From the NCBI GenBank assembly GCA_003532195.1, contig DOFA01000059.1:1-16278 (forward strand): a stretch of DNA of 16,278 nucleotides, in the 5' to 3' direction. Below the pieces are notes generated by a model. The model was not told the DNA's origin, did no database searches, and was given only the letters and a program-made list of their open reading frames with translations. Below, one piece after another: positions 1-6,955 of this stretch. A program made the position numbers and the translations under genes. How positions within the stretch are numbered: the stretch's first letter is position 1; each line of letters opens with the position of its first letter. This DNA comes from Clostridiales bacterium (GTDB lineage: Bacteria > Bacillota > Clostridia > Saccharofermentanales > UBA5734).

Positions 1-1995
1 GTCCCGGATGGCAAACTCGACCGGCGAATTCGAATCGACGCCAATTCCCACATCCGGCGCTTTGCCCGAAGTTATGGACAGCATCAGGGCATTAACGCTG
101 CCAGCATTGAGCTGCGCCGCCGGGATGACGTTGATGTTGACCATGATGCCGGTCTCCGGCGTGAAATCCTCATCTGCCATCTCCTTGATCAGCTCAGCCC
201 ATTCAGTGCCCCGCGCCACCCAAACATTGATGATCGCCTTAACTTCGGTATCGTCAGACAGGACGCTGCCGACATTGTCGTAATCTTTATAGAAAGACAG
301 GAAAAAGTTCTGTATCGTCGCCCAGAGTCGCTGGAATATGTTGGATTTGGCAAACTGGTGCGCATCGTCCGGCGGGCAGAAGCTGTACTTGTCGATCAGC
401 AGCGGCTGACTCTGCAAGCTTAGATACCAGGTGCTCAGACTGGTCTGGGCATTGTCAAGGTCGTCCATCTGCCGCGCGATGGTAAACGGGTCTTCAACCA
501 TGTCGGCGAGCTGGTCCTTGATGGTCAGGAAGTTGTTGGCCATCGCCGGCGAGCCGGTGGATATCGTCATCAGGTAATCATACTTCACCTGCAGGCTGGC
601 CATCAGAATTTCCATGTTCTCCTTAAGATCGGGGATCGTGCTGAAGAACTTGTAGTCATAATTCGGATCCGGCTCGCTGCCGGTGATCTTGGTGATTTCC
701 CGGATCATGTTGGAGAGGAGGATCGTGTCCTCATTCAGGGATTGGATAACCGGCGTGATCTGGCCCATCTTGACCGTCATGGTCAGCGTATGTTCGCCGG
801 CAGCCAGATAAAACAGGTAAGGTTCCCCGGATTCATCCTTGATGGCCCCGCTTTGCCAATGTAAATAATAGGGGAATTTATACTCTTTCAATTCACTGAA
901 CGGCACCTCGCCGTCAATCGCGATCTGGCGGTACGATGGCAGGCCTTCGTTCCAGCTTTGGTTGAAGCGCAAGGTCATCTCGTACAAGCCGTCCTCCGGC
1001 ACCGTGAACGACCAGGTCACGGCCTGGTTCCCCCGGCGCCAGCGATAACCGCCGATGACGTTGAGCTTGCGGCTGGTCGCCGAATAAGGACTCGATGCCG
1101 GATCGGTATTGGATTCGCGGCGAACTGTCGGATCACTTTTCAGGATCGTTGTCGTTTCAGCTTCAAAAATGACCGTCTCGCTGGCCGTGCCGTATCCGCG
1201 CCGGATATATTCCTGCTTGACTTCCTCATAGGACGGCAGAATCTCAGGCGGAACCAGGGAAATTGCCGCAATCGCCACATCCTGGTCCACATATTCAAGC
1301 CGGATTCTATGGCTGCCTTTGGCAAAGTAGAAACTGAACGGATCGGCATAATAACCGGTGCTGTCGTTCAGGCTCAGTTCATTCCAACCGGGAACCTCAA
1401 CCTGCCCCGGGCGCACTTCATCGCCGAGGCTGTTCAAGATCGGTTCGCCTTCATCACGCCACAGGCGCGGAAAACTGATGCTGCTGGATTCCAGAAACAG
1501 AGCCTCTCCATCAACAGATAGCGAACGCACAGCCGGATTTCCTGATCCGGCCGGCATATAATAATCAATTCCAATCTGATAGAGGCCAGGATTCTCTACC
1601 TGAAACACCCACTCCGCCCAGAGCACCGAGTCGTCCCAGTAAAATACCGGTTCTTCCCGCCCGCCGATCCCGGTTTTCAGGTAATCCTGGACGGATATTG
1701 CGGCGGTAAGATCTGCATCATCCGCAGCCGCGCCCAACACCGCATCTTCAGGCCCAAGTGTCAGGATATCCCCGGAAGCCGACTGATATCCTTTGGCTTC
1801 GTATCCGGCCAGAACCATCGAATAGTAAGGCAAGGACAGCCAGGTATCATATTCAACTTCTTTCGCGCCGCCCATGCCGTAGGAAAATTTGTCTTTAAGA
1901 GGAACATCCCCTGCCGCAACGACCGGTGCCGCAAAAACAAGAACCATAAACAGGCTCAACAGTACCGCAGCTTTCCGAATGCTTCTGCGCACCAC
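1..1995 (-). CDS. Giant ABC-transporter extracellular solute-binding protein with N-terminal carbohydrate-binding-like modules (partial, C-terminus off left edge)
   Basis: An open frame runs from the left edge with 665 residues visible. A hydrophobic signal segment lies at about residues 7-26, after an Arg/Lys-rich start, and ends near APVVAAG. Two beta-sandwich-like regions follow. The first is at about 100-260 (Trp-rich, with the pattern W-x-F-x-V-x-x-P-G-L-Y). The second is at about 275-430 and opens with VIFEAE (Glu near 278), typical of CBM6/35-like folds. A mostly helical linker leads to a solute-binding domain from about 586, with INVWVARG, MADEDFTPETGI and SGKAPDVGIG. This looks like the large fused solute-binding proteins of Bacillota ABC sugar importers, acting outside the membrane. 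I chose the GTG start because AAAGGTGG lies 8 nt upstream and gives a compact signal peptide. ATG at 2028 or 2091 is in frame but has no good ribosome site. The gene probably follows the solute-binding lipoprotein gene in one transcript. Family call is firm; the sugar is unknown. Confidence 0.82.
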   Translation of the reverse strand, partial: MVRRSIRKAAVLLSLFMVLVFAAPVVAAGDVPLKDKFSYGMGGAKEVEYDTWLSLPYYSMVLAGYEAKGYQSASGDILTLGPEDAVLGAAADDADLTAAISVQDYLKTGIGGREEPVFYWDDSVLWAEWVFQVENPGLYQIGIDYYMPAGSGNPAVRSLSVDGEALFLESSSISFPRLWRDEGEPILNSLGDEVRPGQVEVPGWNELSLNDSTGYYADPFSFYFAKGSHRIRLEYVDQDVAIAAISLVPPEILPSYEEVKQEYIRRGYGTASETVIFEAETTTILKSDPTVRRESNTDPASSPYSATSRKLNVIGGYRWRRGNQAVTWSFTVPEDGLYEMTLRFNQSWNEGLPSYRQIAIDGEVPFSELKEYKFPYYLHWQSGAIKDESGEPYLFYLAAGEHTLTMTVKMGQITPVIQSLNEDTILLSNMIREITKITGSEPDPNYDYKFFSTIPDLKENMEILMASLQVKYDYLMTISTGSPAMANNFLTIKDQLADMVEDPFTIARQMDDLDNAQTSLSTWYLSLQSQPLLIDKYSFCPPDDAHQFAKSNIFQRLWATIQNFFLSFYKDYDNVGSVLSDDTEVKAIINVWVARGTEWAELIKEMADEDFTPETGIMVNINVIPAAQLNAGSVNALMLSITSGKAPDVGIGVDSNSPVEFAIRD

Positions 1996-2003
1996 TCTGT
2001 GTA

Positions 2004-2011
2004 CCACCTTT
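2004..2011 (-). promoter_or_regulatory. Ribosome binding site deciding the start of the giant solute-binding protein
   Basis: AAAGGTGG on the minus strand, one mismatch from AAGGAGG, is 8 nt before GTG at 1995. Neither upstream ATG (2028, 2091) has a comparable motif at a usual distance, while most genes here have clear GGAGG-like sites. Confidence 0.45.
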
Positions 2012-2162
2012 ACATTGTTCTCTGACATCAAAAACGGGCAGGATGACAGCCCGCGTTTACCCGGATTATTGCTATGAAGACGAATCTGCATACCTATTTA
2101 TAACATAGTATTCCTGATGATGAAAATCAATTACTGTGAATACTGCGATTTCTGCCGCCGCT

Positions 2163-2195
2163 CGCGGCAGGAAGGCCGGACGCCTTCCTGCCGCG
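2163..2195 (-). terminator. Perfect GC-rich hairpin between the two solute-binding-protein genes
   Basis: Arms 2163-2176 and 2182-2195 are perfectly complementary over 14 bp around a 5-nt loop. The hairpin lies 26 bp after the stop codon of the upstream lipoprotein gene. No T-tract follows in the direction of transcription, so it is not a standard intrinsic terminator. It may act as a 3'-end stabiliser or partial terminator that sets the lipoprotein : giant-protein ratio, or be a dispersed palindromic repeat. The rest of the gap 1996-2220 holds no gene or good promoter that I can see. Confidence 0.5.
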
Positions 2196-2220
2196 GCTAT
2201 GGCTGGCTAGATGATAAAGA

Positions 2221-3828
2221 TTAATCTACGGTAAATTTAGCATTCAGTTCGTCGAGCACGGTTTGAGCGCCGGCAGCATAGGCATCGGCAACCAGTTGGT
2301 CAAACATGACCTGCACATCGCCATCGCCTTTAACGATCGCTTCCAGTCTGCCCCAACCGTCAAAGCTATAGGAGTCGCGGGAATCAACCCAATAGTAAGT
2401 CGCGTCGAGACGGATGACTGAGGTTGCCGGATCATAGGCGGCATTGAAATCGTCCAGCTTGGAGTCATACAATTGTTTGTACTTCATCGGGATGTCAGGT
2501 TGGCCGGCCGGGGACATATCCAGCGCCCAGTCGATGTCCCAGGTCGGAACCAGCTGGTAAACCATGGACGGGTACTTCACCCGCATGTTTTCTTCATGCA
2601 GTTTGGTCAAGGTTCCATCGGCGCCAACTGAATAGTCTTCGCCTTCAAAACCCCACCAGCAGAATTTGTAACCTTCGCCCATCAGATAGTTGTCAATTTC
2701 CAGGAAACGGTCCAGCTTTTCATCGGAACAGGTGACCGGGTACTGGGAACCGCATTTTTGCTCGAGGATGTTCCAATAAGGCGCCGCGCCTTCGGTTTCA
2801 GCAAACGGGCCCAGGACGCCGACGACATCCAGCGGGTCGCCCAGATTGGGATTGGCTTCCTTGAACTTCTGCTCCAGCGTCCGATACAGCCAGATCGCGT
2901 CGCAGCCGCGGTTATAGACGCCGTAGTTGCCGGTGACGAAGTCATCGTCGCCGCCGCCGAGTTCAGGATGAATCAAGCCTTCTTTAAACAGTTTCCGGAA
3001 CCACTTCAGCGCATCGACGACATTGTCGGATAGGTATCCGAAAATCAGTTTGCCATCCTCTTCAACAATGTGGCCGGGGAAAGCGTTGAACGGCGCATAC
3101 ATATTGCCGTCGCTGCCGCAGTAGCCAAAAGTGTCGTCCTGGCCGTTGGCGTCCGGATCTCCGGTCACAATGGCTTTGAGCAAATCATAAAGTTCCTCGA
3201 CATTATCCGGTTCTTCGGTAAAGCCCAGGGTTTCCGCCCAGTCTTTGCGGTAGAGCACGCCGTTATAAACAACTTCGCGGCCGGTATTGGTTTCCGGACG
3301 GGGGTTCCAGTAATAACCGCCGGTAATTTCGGATACACGCTGCAGAATTTCGCATTTGTTAAATTTGTCTTGTTCAAAAGGATATTTTGCAACCATTTCG
3401 GCCGGGATTTCCCGGACTATTCCCTCGTTGACGTACTTGTAGAAGTTCTTCAGATCTGCCACGCTATAGTTGGAAAAAGAGTCCGGCAGGGCGTTGGTGG
3501 CTGCCCACAATTCCATTTTCTGACCGGAATCATCCCACGTGTAGAGCAGAGGCTCGATATCGACATTGAATTTCTCTTCGATTTCGGCGCCCCAGGCATC
3601 TTCACCAAACTTCTCGAGTTCCCACATGGCAATGGTCAGCTTGAGAAACTCGCGCTCCGTCTCAGTCTCAGTGGGAGCAACAGTCGTGCCGGCAGCGGTT
3701 GTGCCGGCAGCGGTTGTGCCCGCCGGTTTTCCCGTTGTTGCCGGTGTGTTGTCGCAGGCGGTCATCATGACCAGCAGCATGGAAAGCGCCAGCAGAACAA
3801 TGACTGATCTTTTCATGACTTTTCTCAT
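2221..3828 (-). CDS. Extracellular solute-binding lipoprotein, LplA-like, of an ABC sugar importer
   Basis: This 535-aa protein binds a sugar or oligosaccharide outside the cell and hands it to an ABC permease. Residues 1-25 are a lipoprotein signal: basic start MRKVMKR, hydrophobic core, and lipobox MTAC with the lipidated Cys at 25. A Thr/Ala/Gly-rich linker (about 30-50) contains an AAGTT repeat. The mature domain begins near LKLTIAMWELEKFG and continues with the family pattern VLYRKDWAETLGF and a Ca-type loop DPDANGQDD starting near residue 224, as in LplA/AlgQ-like binding proteins. I chose ATG 3828 because AGGGAGGA sits 7 nt upstream; a longer frame to 3879 lacks such a site. It has its own promoter (3951-3979), divergent from the IclR gene, which makes IclR a likely regulator. 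No permease is present in the window; it may lie beyond the left edge. Family is sure, ligand unknown. Confidence 0.92.
   Translation of the reverse strand: MRKVMKRSVIVLLALSMLLVMMTACDNTPATTGKPAGTTAAGTTAAGTTVAPTETETEREFLKLTIAMWELEKFGEDAWGAEIEEKFNVDIEPLLYTWDDSGQKMELWAATNALPDSFSNYSVADLKNFYKYVNEGIVREIPAEMVAKYPFEQDKFNKCEILQRVSEITGGYYWNPRPETNTGREVVYNGVLYRKDWAETLGFTEEPDNVEELYDLLKAIVTGDPDANGQDDTFGYCGSDGNMYAPFNAFPGHIVEEDGKLIFGYLSDNVVDALKWFRKLFKEGLIHPELGGGDDDFVTGNYGVYNRGCDAIWLYRTLEQKFKEANPNLGDPLDVVGVLGPFAETEGAAPYWNILEQKCGSQYPVTCSDEKLDRFLEIDNYLMGEGYKFCWWGFEGEDYSVGADGTLTKLHEENMRVKYPSMVYQLVPTWDIDWALDMSPAGQPDIPMKYKQLYDSKLDDFNAAYDPATSVIRLDATYYWVDSRDSYSFDGWGRLEAIVKGDGDVQVMFDQLVADAYAAGAQTVLDELNAKFTVD
3686..3720. 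repeat. Two and a third copies of a 15-bp tandem repeat in the lipoprotein linker
   Basis: The unit GTGCCGGCAGCGGTT occurs at 3686-3700 and 3701-3715, then GTGCC again at 3716-3720. It encodes the AGTTA-type linker after the lipidated Cys, so copy-number change would alter the tether length without breaking the frame. Confidence 0.7.
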
Positions 3829-3950
3829 TTGAAATCCTCCCTGTAATTTATTATGTAACGGCATTGCCGAACATATCAATATAAGTGGAGTGATCAGGAT
3901 ATAAATTATAGGTCGTTGCTTATTCTAAGATGCCGTTTCTTTTTGTGTTC

Positions 3951-3979
3951 ATAATATAATACTCGAAATGAATTGTCAA
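3951..3979 (-). promoter_or_regulatory. Promoter for the solute-binding lipoprotein gene
   Basis: On the minus strand TTGACA (3974-3979) is followed after 17 bp by TATTAT (3951-3956), a near-consensus sigma-A promoter. Transcription would start near 3944, leaving a leader of about 115 nt. It points away from the IclR gene promoter, so both lie in one control region. Confidence 0.65.
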
Positions 3980-4011
3980 CATCTATTTGAACAAGCCATT
4001 CTATTCATGCG

Positions 4012-4034
4012 CAACAATTTTAGTCGATTTGTTG
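4012..4034. promoter_or_regulatory. Inverted repeat overlapping the IclR-gene -35 box (candidate operator)
   Basis: CAACAA (4012-4017) and TTGTTG (4029-4034) form an inverted repeat with an 11-bp spacer. The right arm covers the start of the -35 hexamer at 4032. Its position fits autoregulation by the adjacent IclR protein, which is inference. Confidence 0.35.
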
Positions 4035-4060
4035 ACAAGGCAAACAGCATCACGTAGAAT
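4032..4060 (+). promoter_or_regulatory. Promoter for the IclR-family regulator gene
   Basis: TTGACA (4032-4037), a 17-bp spacer and TAGAAT (4055-4060) give an excellent sigma-A match. The predicted start near 4067 leaves a leader of about 80 nt that contains a second inverted repeat. Confidence 0.7.
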
Positions 4061-4099
4061 AATCATAATATTGGTAACAGTTTGTTGATATATTAGCAA

Positions 4100-4125
4100 G
4101 GCCGGTCATATTGTAGCAACCGGCC
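4100..4125. promoter_or_regulatory. 7-bp GC-rich inverted repeat in the IclR leader
   Basis: GGCCGGT (4100-4106) and ACCGGCC (4119-4125) are exact complements 12 nt apart, ending 8 nt before the ribosome site. It could be an operator downstream of the promoter or an RNA hairpin limiting translation. The sequence cannot decide between these. Confidence 0.4.
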
Positions 4126-4133
4126 TCAATGAT

Positions 4134-4138
4134 AAGGA
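4134..4138 (+). promoter_or_regulatory. Ribosome binding site deciding the IclR start
   Basis: AAGGA is 8 nt before ATG 4147. It lies inside the longer frame that opens at ATG 4129, and ATG 4129 has no ribosome site of its own, so 4147 is preferred. Confidence 0.6.
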
Positions 4139-4146
4139 TGAGTGAT

Positions 4147-4920
4147 ATGGCAGAAACAAAAAAGAAACAGCTGATTGGCTCTCTGACCAAAGGATTGATT
4201 ATTCTGGAAACCATGATGGAAAAGAAAAACATCGGGGTCACTGAACTGGGAACCATTCTCGGGGTGAATAAGAGCAGCGCCTACCGCTTGCTCAGCACCT
4301 TAGAAGAGCGCGGTTTTGTCGAACAAGATTCCGATACAGGCAAATACCGCCTGGGCATCAAACTCGCCAGACTTGAAGCAATTGTCCTTGATAGTTCGAA
4401 AATCCGGGAGATATCCTATTCTTATCTGAAAGAATTGACATCTCGCACCCGCGAAACCTCTTCGCTCAGCGTTCTTTCCGAAAATCAGGGCATCATTATC
4501 GAGAAAATGAACAGCGAAGAAAAAATCAGCGCCAACCCCTATATCGGCATGGTTGAGCCACTGTATTGCACTGCACTGGGCAAGGCCATCCTGAGCAATT
4601 ACCCCGAGGAAAAGCAGCGGGAAATCCTGGAAAGTTTGAACATAGTTGCCTATACGCCCAAAACAATGACACAGATCCCGCACATCATAGACGATCTTAA
4701 ACGAACTTCGGCTTCCGGAGTTGCGATAGACGATGAAGAATATAGCCTGGGGATGCGCTGCATTGCTGCTGCCGTCTATGACCACAGAGGCGATACGATT
4801 GCCGCGATCGGCATTTCCGGACCCATATCCCGGATGAGAACCGAGATTATTGATAAATATATTGCCATTGTCAAAGAGGTTGCAGCTGAATTCTCCTCGC
4901 AGCTGGGCTATCGGAAGTAA
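4147..4920 (+). CDS. IclR-family transcriptional regulator
   Basis: This 257-aa DNA-binding regulator has the standard IclR length and layout. The N-terminal winged helix-turn-helix is at about residues 8-70 (SLTKGLIILE, then GVNKSSAYRLLSTLEERGFV, then the wing DTGKYRLG). The C-terminal effector-binding domain is at about 80-255, with LYCTALGKAILS and GVAIDDEEYSLGMRCIAAAV, where IclR proteins bind small organic acids or sugar derivatives. Start ATG 4147 is set by AAGGA 8 nt upstream. It is transcribed away from the two solute-binding-protein genes from a shared control region with inverted repeats, so it probably regulates them and itself. Control of the thiamine-enzyme operon behind it is possible. 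A terminator closes the gene, so it is likely monocistronic. Family is certain; the effector and whether it represses or activates are unknown. Confidence 0.95.
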   Translation: MAETKKKQLIGSLTKGLIILETMMEKKNIGVTELGTILGVNKSSAYRLLSTLEERGFVEQDSDTGKYRLGIKLARLEAIVLDSSKIREISYSYLKELTSRTRETSSLSVLSENQGIIIEKMNSEEKISANPYIGMVEPLYCTALGKAILSNYPEEKQREILESLNIVAYTPKTMTQIPHIIDDLKRTSASGVAIDDEEYSLGMRCIAAAVYDHRGDTIAAIGISGPISRMRTEIIDKYIAIVKEVAAEFSSQLGYRK

Positions 4921-4955
4921 CCCAGTCGTATTTTTACCAAATAAAATTATCAAAT

Positions 4956-4990
4956 AAAGAAACGATGCTCCGGCACCGTTTCTTTTTCTC
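4956..4990 (+). terminator. Rho-independent terminator after the IclR gene
   Basis: AAAGAAACG (4956-4964) pairs with CGTTTCTTT (4977-4985). After one mismatch the stem continues for three more pairs up to a tetraloop, and a T-rich run follows (to about 4990). It separates the regulator from the next operon. Confidence 0.8.
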
Positions 4991-5000
4991 TAAAATAATA

Positions 5001-5029
5001 TTGACAGTGAGGACTGATTGTTATAGGAT
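5001..5029 (+). promoter_or_regulatory. Promoter for the thiamine-enzyme/SDR operon
   Basis: TTGACA (5001-5006), 17 bp, then TAGGAT (5024-5029; 4 of 6 to TATAAT). It lies just after the IclR terminator. The leader of about 70 nt contains short palindromes: AGATA-CA-TATCT at 5054-5065 and TTGATCAA at 5074-5081. Either may be an operator; this is weak evidence. Confidence 0.55.
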
Positions 5030-5105
5030 AATAAGGAATCTAGTTGCACAATAAGATACATATCTATTTCATTTTGATCAATATGTGTTAAGGACGGCGT
5101 TGTGA

Positions 5106-6914
5106 ATGAAACGAACTGGCGGCGAAATCATCATCGATAGTCTGGTCAATGAACAGATCGAATATGTTGTCGGCATTCCCGGACACGGCTGTCTGTCGAT
5201 TTTTGATGCCCTGCGGGATCGGGTTGAAAAAAAGCAAATTAAATACATCCAGGTCATGCAGGAGATGGATGCTGTCTATCTGGCTGACGGCTATTATCGT
5301 TCGACCGGGAAACCGCTGGCGGTCCTGACCTCGATCGGACCTGGGTCGCTCAATACGGTCATCGGATTGGGAACCGCTTATGTCGATTCCACGCCCGTCA
5401 TCGTCATCGCAGGCGATACGCATACTTATATGCGCGGTGTCGGCGTGCTCCAGGAATTGGAGCGCAAGCACGATTCGGACGTCCTGAATTGTTTCCGCCC
5501 GGCGACCAAGCGCTGCTGGCGGGTAGAAAGCATCAGCCAGCTGCCGAAAATCATGCAGCGGGCTTTTAACCTGATGCTGACCGGCCGCAAGGGGCCTGTT
5601 GTTATAACCGTGCCGATGGATCTTCAGGCTCAGCAAACCGATGCCGACCTGCCGGATGCCGAGAGCCGCCGCGCCTGCGCCCTGCCAACCGGCGATGCCG
5701 CGCAGATCGCCGCGGCCGCAGAAATAATGAGCGCCGCAACGCGGCCGGTCATCATTGCGGGCGGCGGCTTGCTGCACGCGCAAGCATACGGGCAGCTGGT
5801 CAAGCTGGCTGAATGCTGGGGCGCCGCTGTGGTCACCACCATGGCCGGCAAGAGCGCCTTCCCGGAGAACCACCCGCTGTACGGCTGGCACGGCGGCTCG
5901 AAAGGAACCGATCTCGGCAATTACCTGTGCCGGAACGCGGATGTTGTCCTGGCTCTGGGCTGCCGCTTTGCCGATGAAACCACATCCTCGTACCGCAAAG
6001 GCATAACCTATAATTTCCCGGAAACCAAACTGATCCATGTCGACATCGACCCCGCAGAGATTGGTAAAAATTACCCATGTGATGTCGGGATTATCGGCGA
6101 TGTAACCGCGGTTATGCCGCAGCTGACCGCGGCGCTTGAGCAATCCTGCCCGGGCGGTTTCCCCAGGGAAGCTTACCACGCGGATCTTGAACAACAGCGC
6201 CGGGCGTGGTTTGCCAAGCTAGATATGATCGTCGGCCAATCGCTCGGCCAACTGACCATTTCCTCTTTCCTGCGCAGCCTGAAGCAAGCCTTCCCCGCCG
6301 ACGGCTTTATCGCGACTTCTTCTGGAAATACGCAGGCCCAGGTTTTCCAGGAATATGCTTTTGATCTGCCCGGCCGTCATATCACGACCGGCGGTTTCTC
6401 GACCATGGGCTTTGCTTTCCCGGCCGCTATCGGCGTCAAACTGGCCCATCCCGATGCCGCTGTCGTGGCGCTGGTCGGCGACGGCGACTTCCTGATGGCC
6501 ATGCAGGAACTGTGCGTTTTGAAACAACTCGGACTCAACGTAACCGTGGTTGTCCTGAATAATAGCGGCTGGCTGGCAATTCGCGATCTGCAGGCTGATG
6601 TCTATGGAACAGATTATACATTCGGCAGCCAGTTTCGGACGCCTGACGGCAAGCTCTATTCGCCCGACTTTGCTCAAGCGGCTCAAGCTTTCGGCATTCA
6701 TGCCCTGCGGGTGGAAAAGCCGGATGAATTGGATCAAAAGCTGCGGGAAGCACTGGCCTATCAGGGACCGGCTTTGCTTGAAGTCATCGTCACCAGCGAA
6801 TACCCGGCTTCCGGAGGCATTGCGACCGGCTGGTGGGATGTGCCGGTGCCGTCCTACATGACCGGTAAGTATGCCGAATATGTCAGCGGCCGCTCTGAAG
6901 AAATCATCAATTAA
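5106..6914 (+). CDS. Thiamine-diphosphate-dependent enzyme, IolD/acetolactate-synthase-like
   Basis: This 602-aa cytoplasmic enzyme has the three TPP-enzyme domains. The N-terminal pyrimidine-binding domain (about 1-165) carries the cofactor-activating Glu at 53 (QEMDAVYLADGYY). The central domain is at about 190-340. The C-terminal PP domain has GDG at 458-460 and NN at 485-486, the Mg-TPP signature. Residues GIPGHG (23-28), TSIGPGS and CFRPATKR, recalled against family patterns, look closer to IolD (trihydroxycyclohexane-dione acylhydrolase, inositol pathway) than to true acetolactate synthase, whose partner small subunit is absent. It probably cleaves or decarboxylates a sugar-derived ketone or 2-oxo acid; the exact substrate is unknown. 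AAGGA lies 11 nt before ATG, a little long; the in-frame TTG upstream is followed directly by a stop. The SDR gene follows 41 bp later in the same operon. Confidence 0.9.
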   Translation: MKRTGGEIIIDSLVNEQIEYVVGIPGHGCLSIFDALRDRVEKKQIKYIQVMQEMDAVYLADGYYRSTGKPLAVLTSIGPGSLNTVIGLGTAYVDSTPVIVIAGDTHTYMRGVGVLQELERKHDSDVLNCFRPATKRCWRVESISQLPKIMQRAFNLMLTGRKGPVVITVPMDLQAQQTDADLPDAESRRACALPTGDAAQIAAAAEIMSAATRPVIIAGGGLLHAQAYGQLVKLAECWGAAVVTTMAGKSAFPENHPLYGWHGGSKGTDLGNYLCRNADVVLALGCRFADETTSSYRKGITYNFPETKLIHVDIDPAEIGKNYPCDVGIIGDVTAVMPQLTAALEQSCPGGFPREAYHADLEQQRRAWFAKLDMIVGQSLGQLTISSFLRSLKQAFPADGFIATSSGNTQAQVFQEYAFDLPGRHITTGGFSTMGFAFPAAIGVKLAHPDAAVVALVGDGDFLMAMQELCVLKQLGLNVTVVVLNNSGWLAIRDLQADVYGTDYTFGSQFRTPDGKLYSPDFAQAAQAFGIHALRVEKPDELDQKLREALAYQGPALLEVIVTSEYPASGGIATGWWDVPVPSYMTGKYAEYVSGRSEEIIN

Positions 6915-6955
6915 GATATGATAAAATCAGATTATCAAACTCGGGAGGAATTCAA

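Noticed and set aside
958..1521. 187-codon plus-strand open frame inside the giant binding-protein gene
   Set aside because: The minus-strand frame reads through the whole stretch with family-like sequence; the plus frame looks like shadow composition.
3070..3807. 245-codon plus-strand open frame inside the solute-binding lipoprotein gene
   Set aside because: It is a shadow of the minus-strand lipoprotein gene; no ribosome site or domain supports it.
4956..4990. GAAAC-N-GTTTC element as an IclR operator
   Set aside because: The stem, tetraloop and T-run directly after the IclR stop codon are better explained as an intrinsic terminator.
5088..6194. 368-codon open frame on the minus strand opposite the thiamine enzyme
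   Set aside because: It is antisense to a well-supported TPP-enzyme gene with all its motifs in order, and its translation has no recognisable domain.
5106..6914. Calling the thiamine enzyme acetolactate synthase (ilvB)
   Set aside because: No small regulatory subunit gene or branched-chain biosynthesis gene is nearby, and the GHG and FRP segments look more IolD-like.
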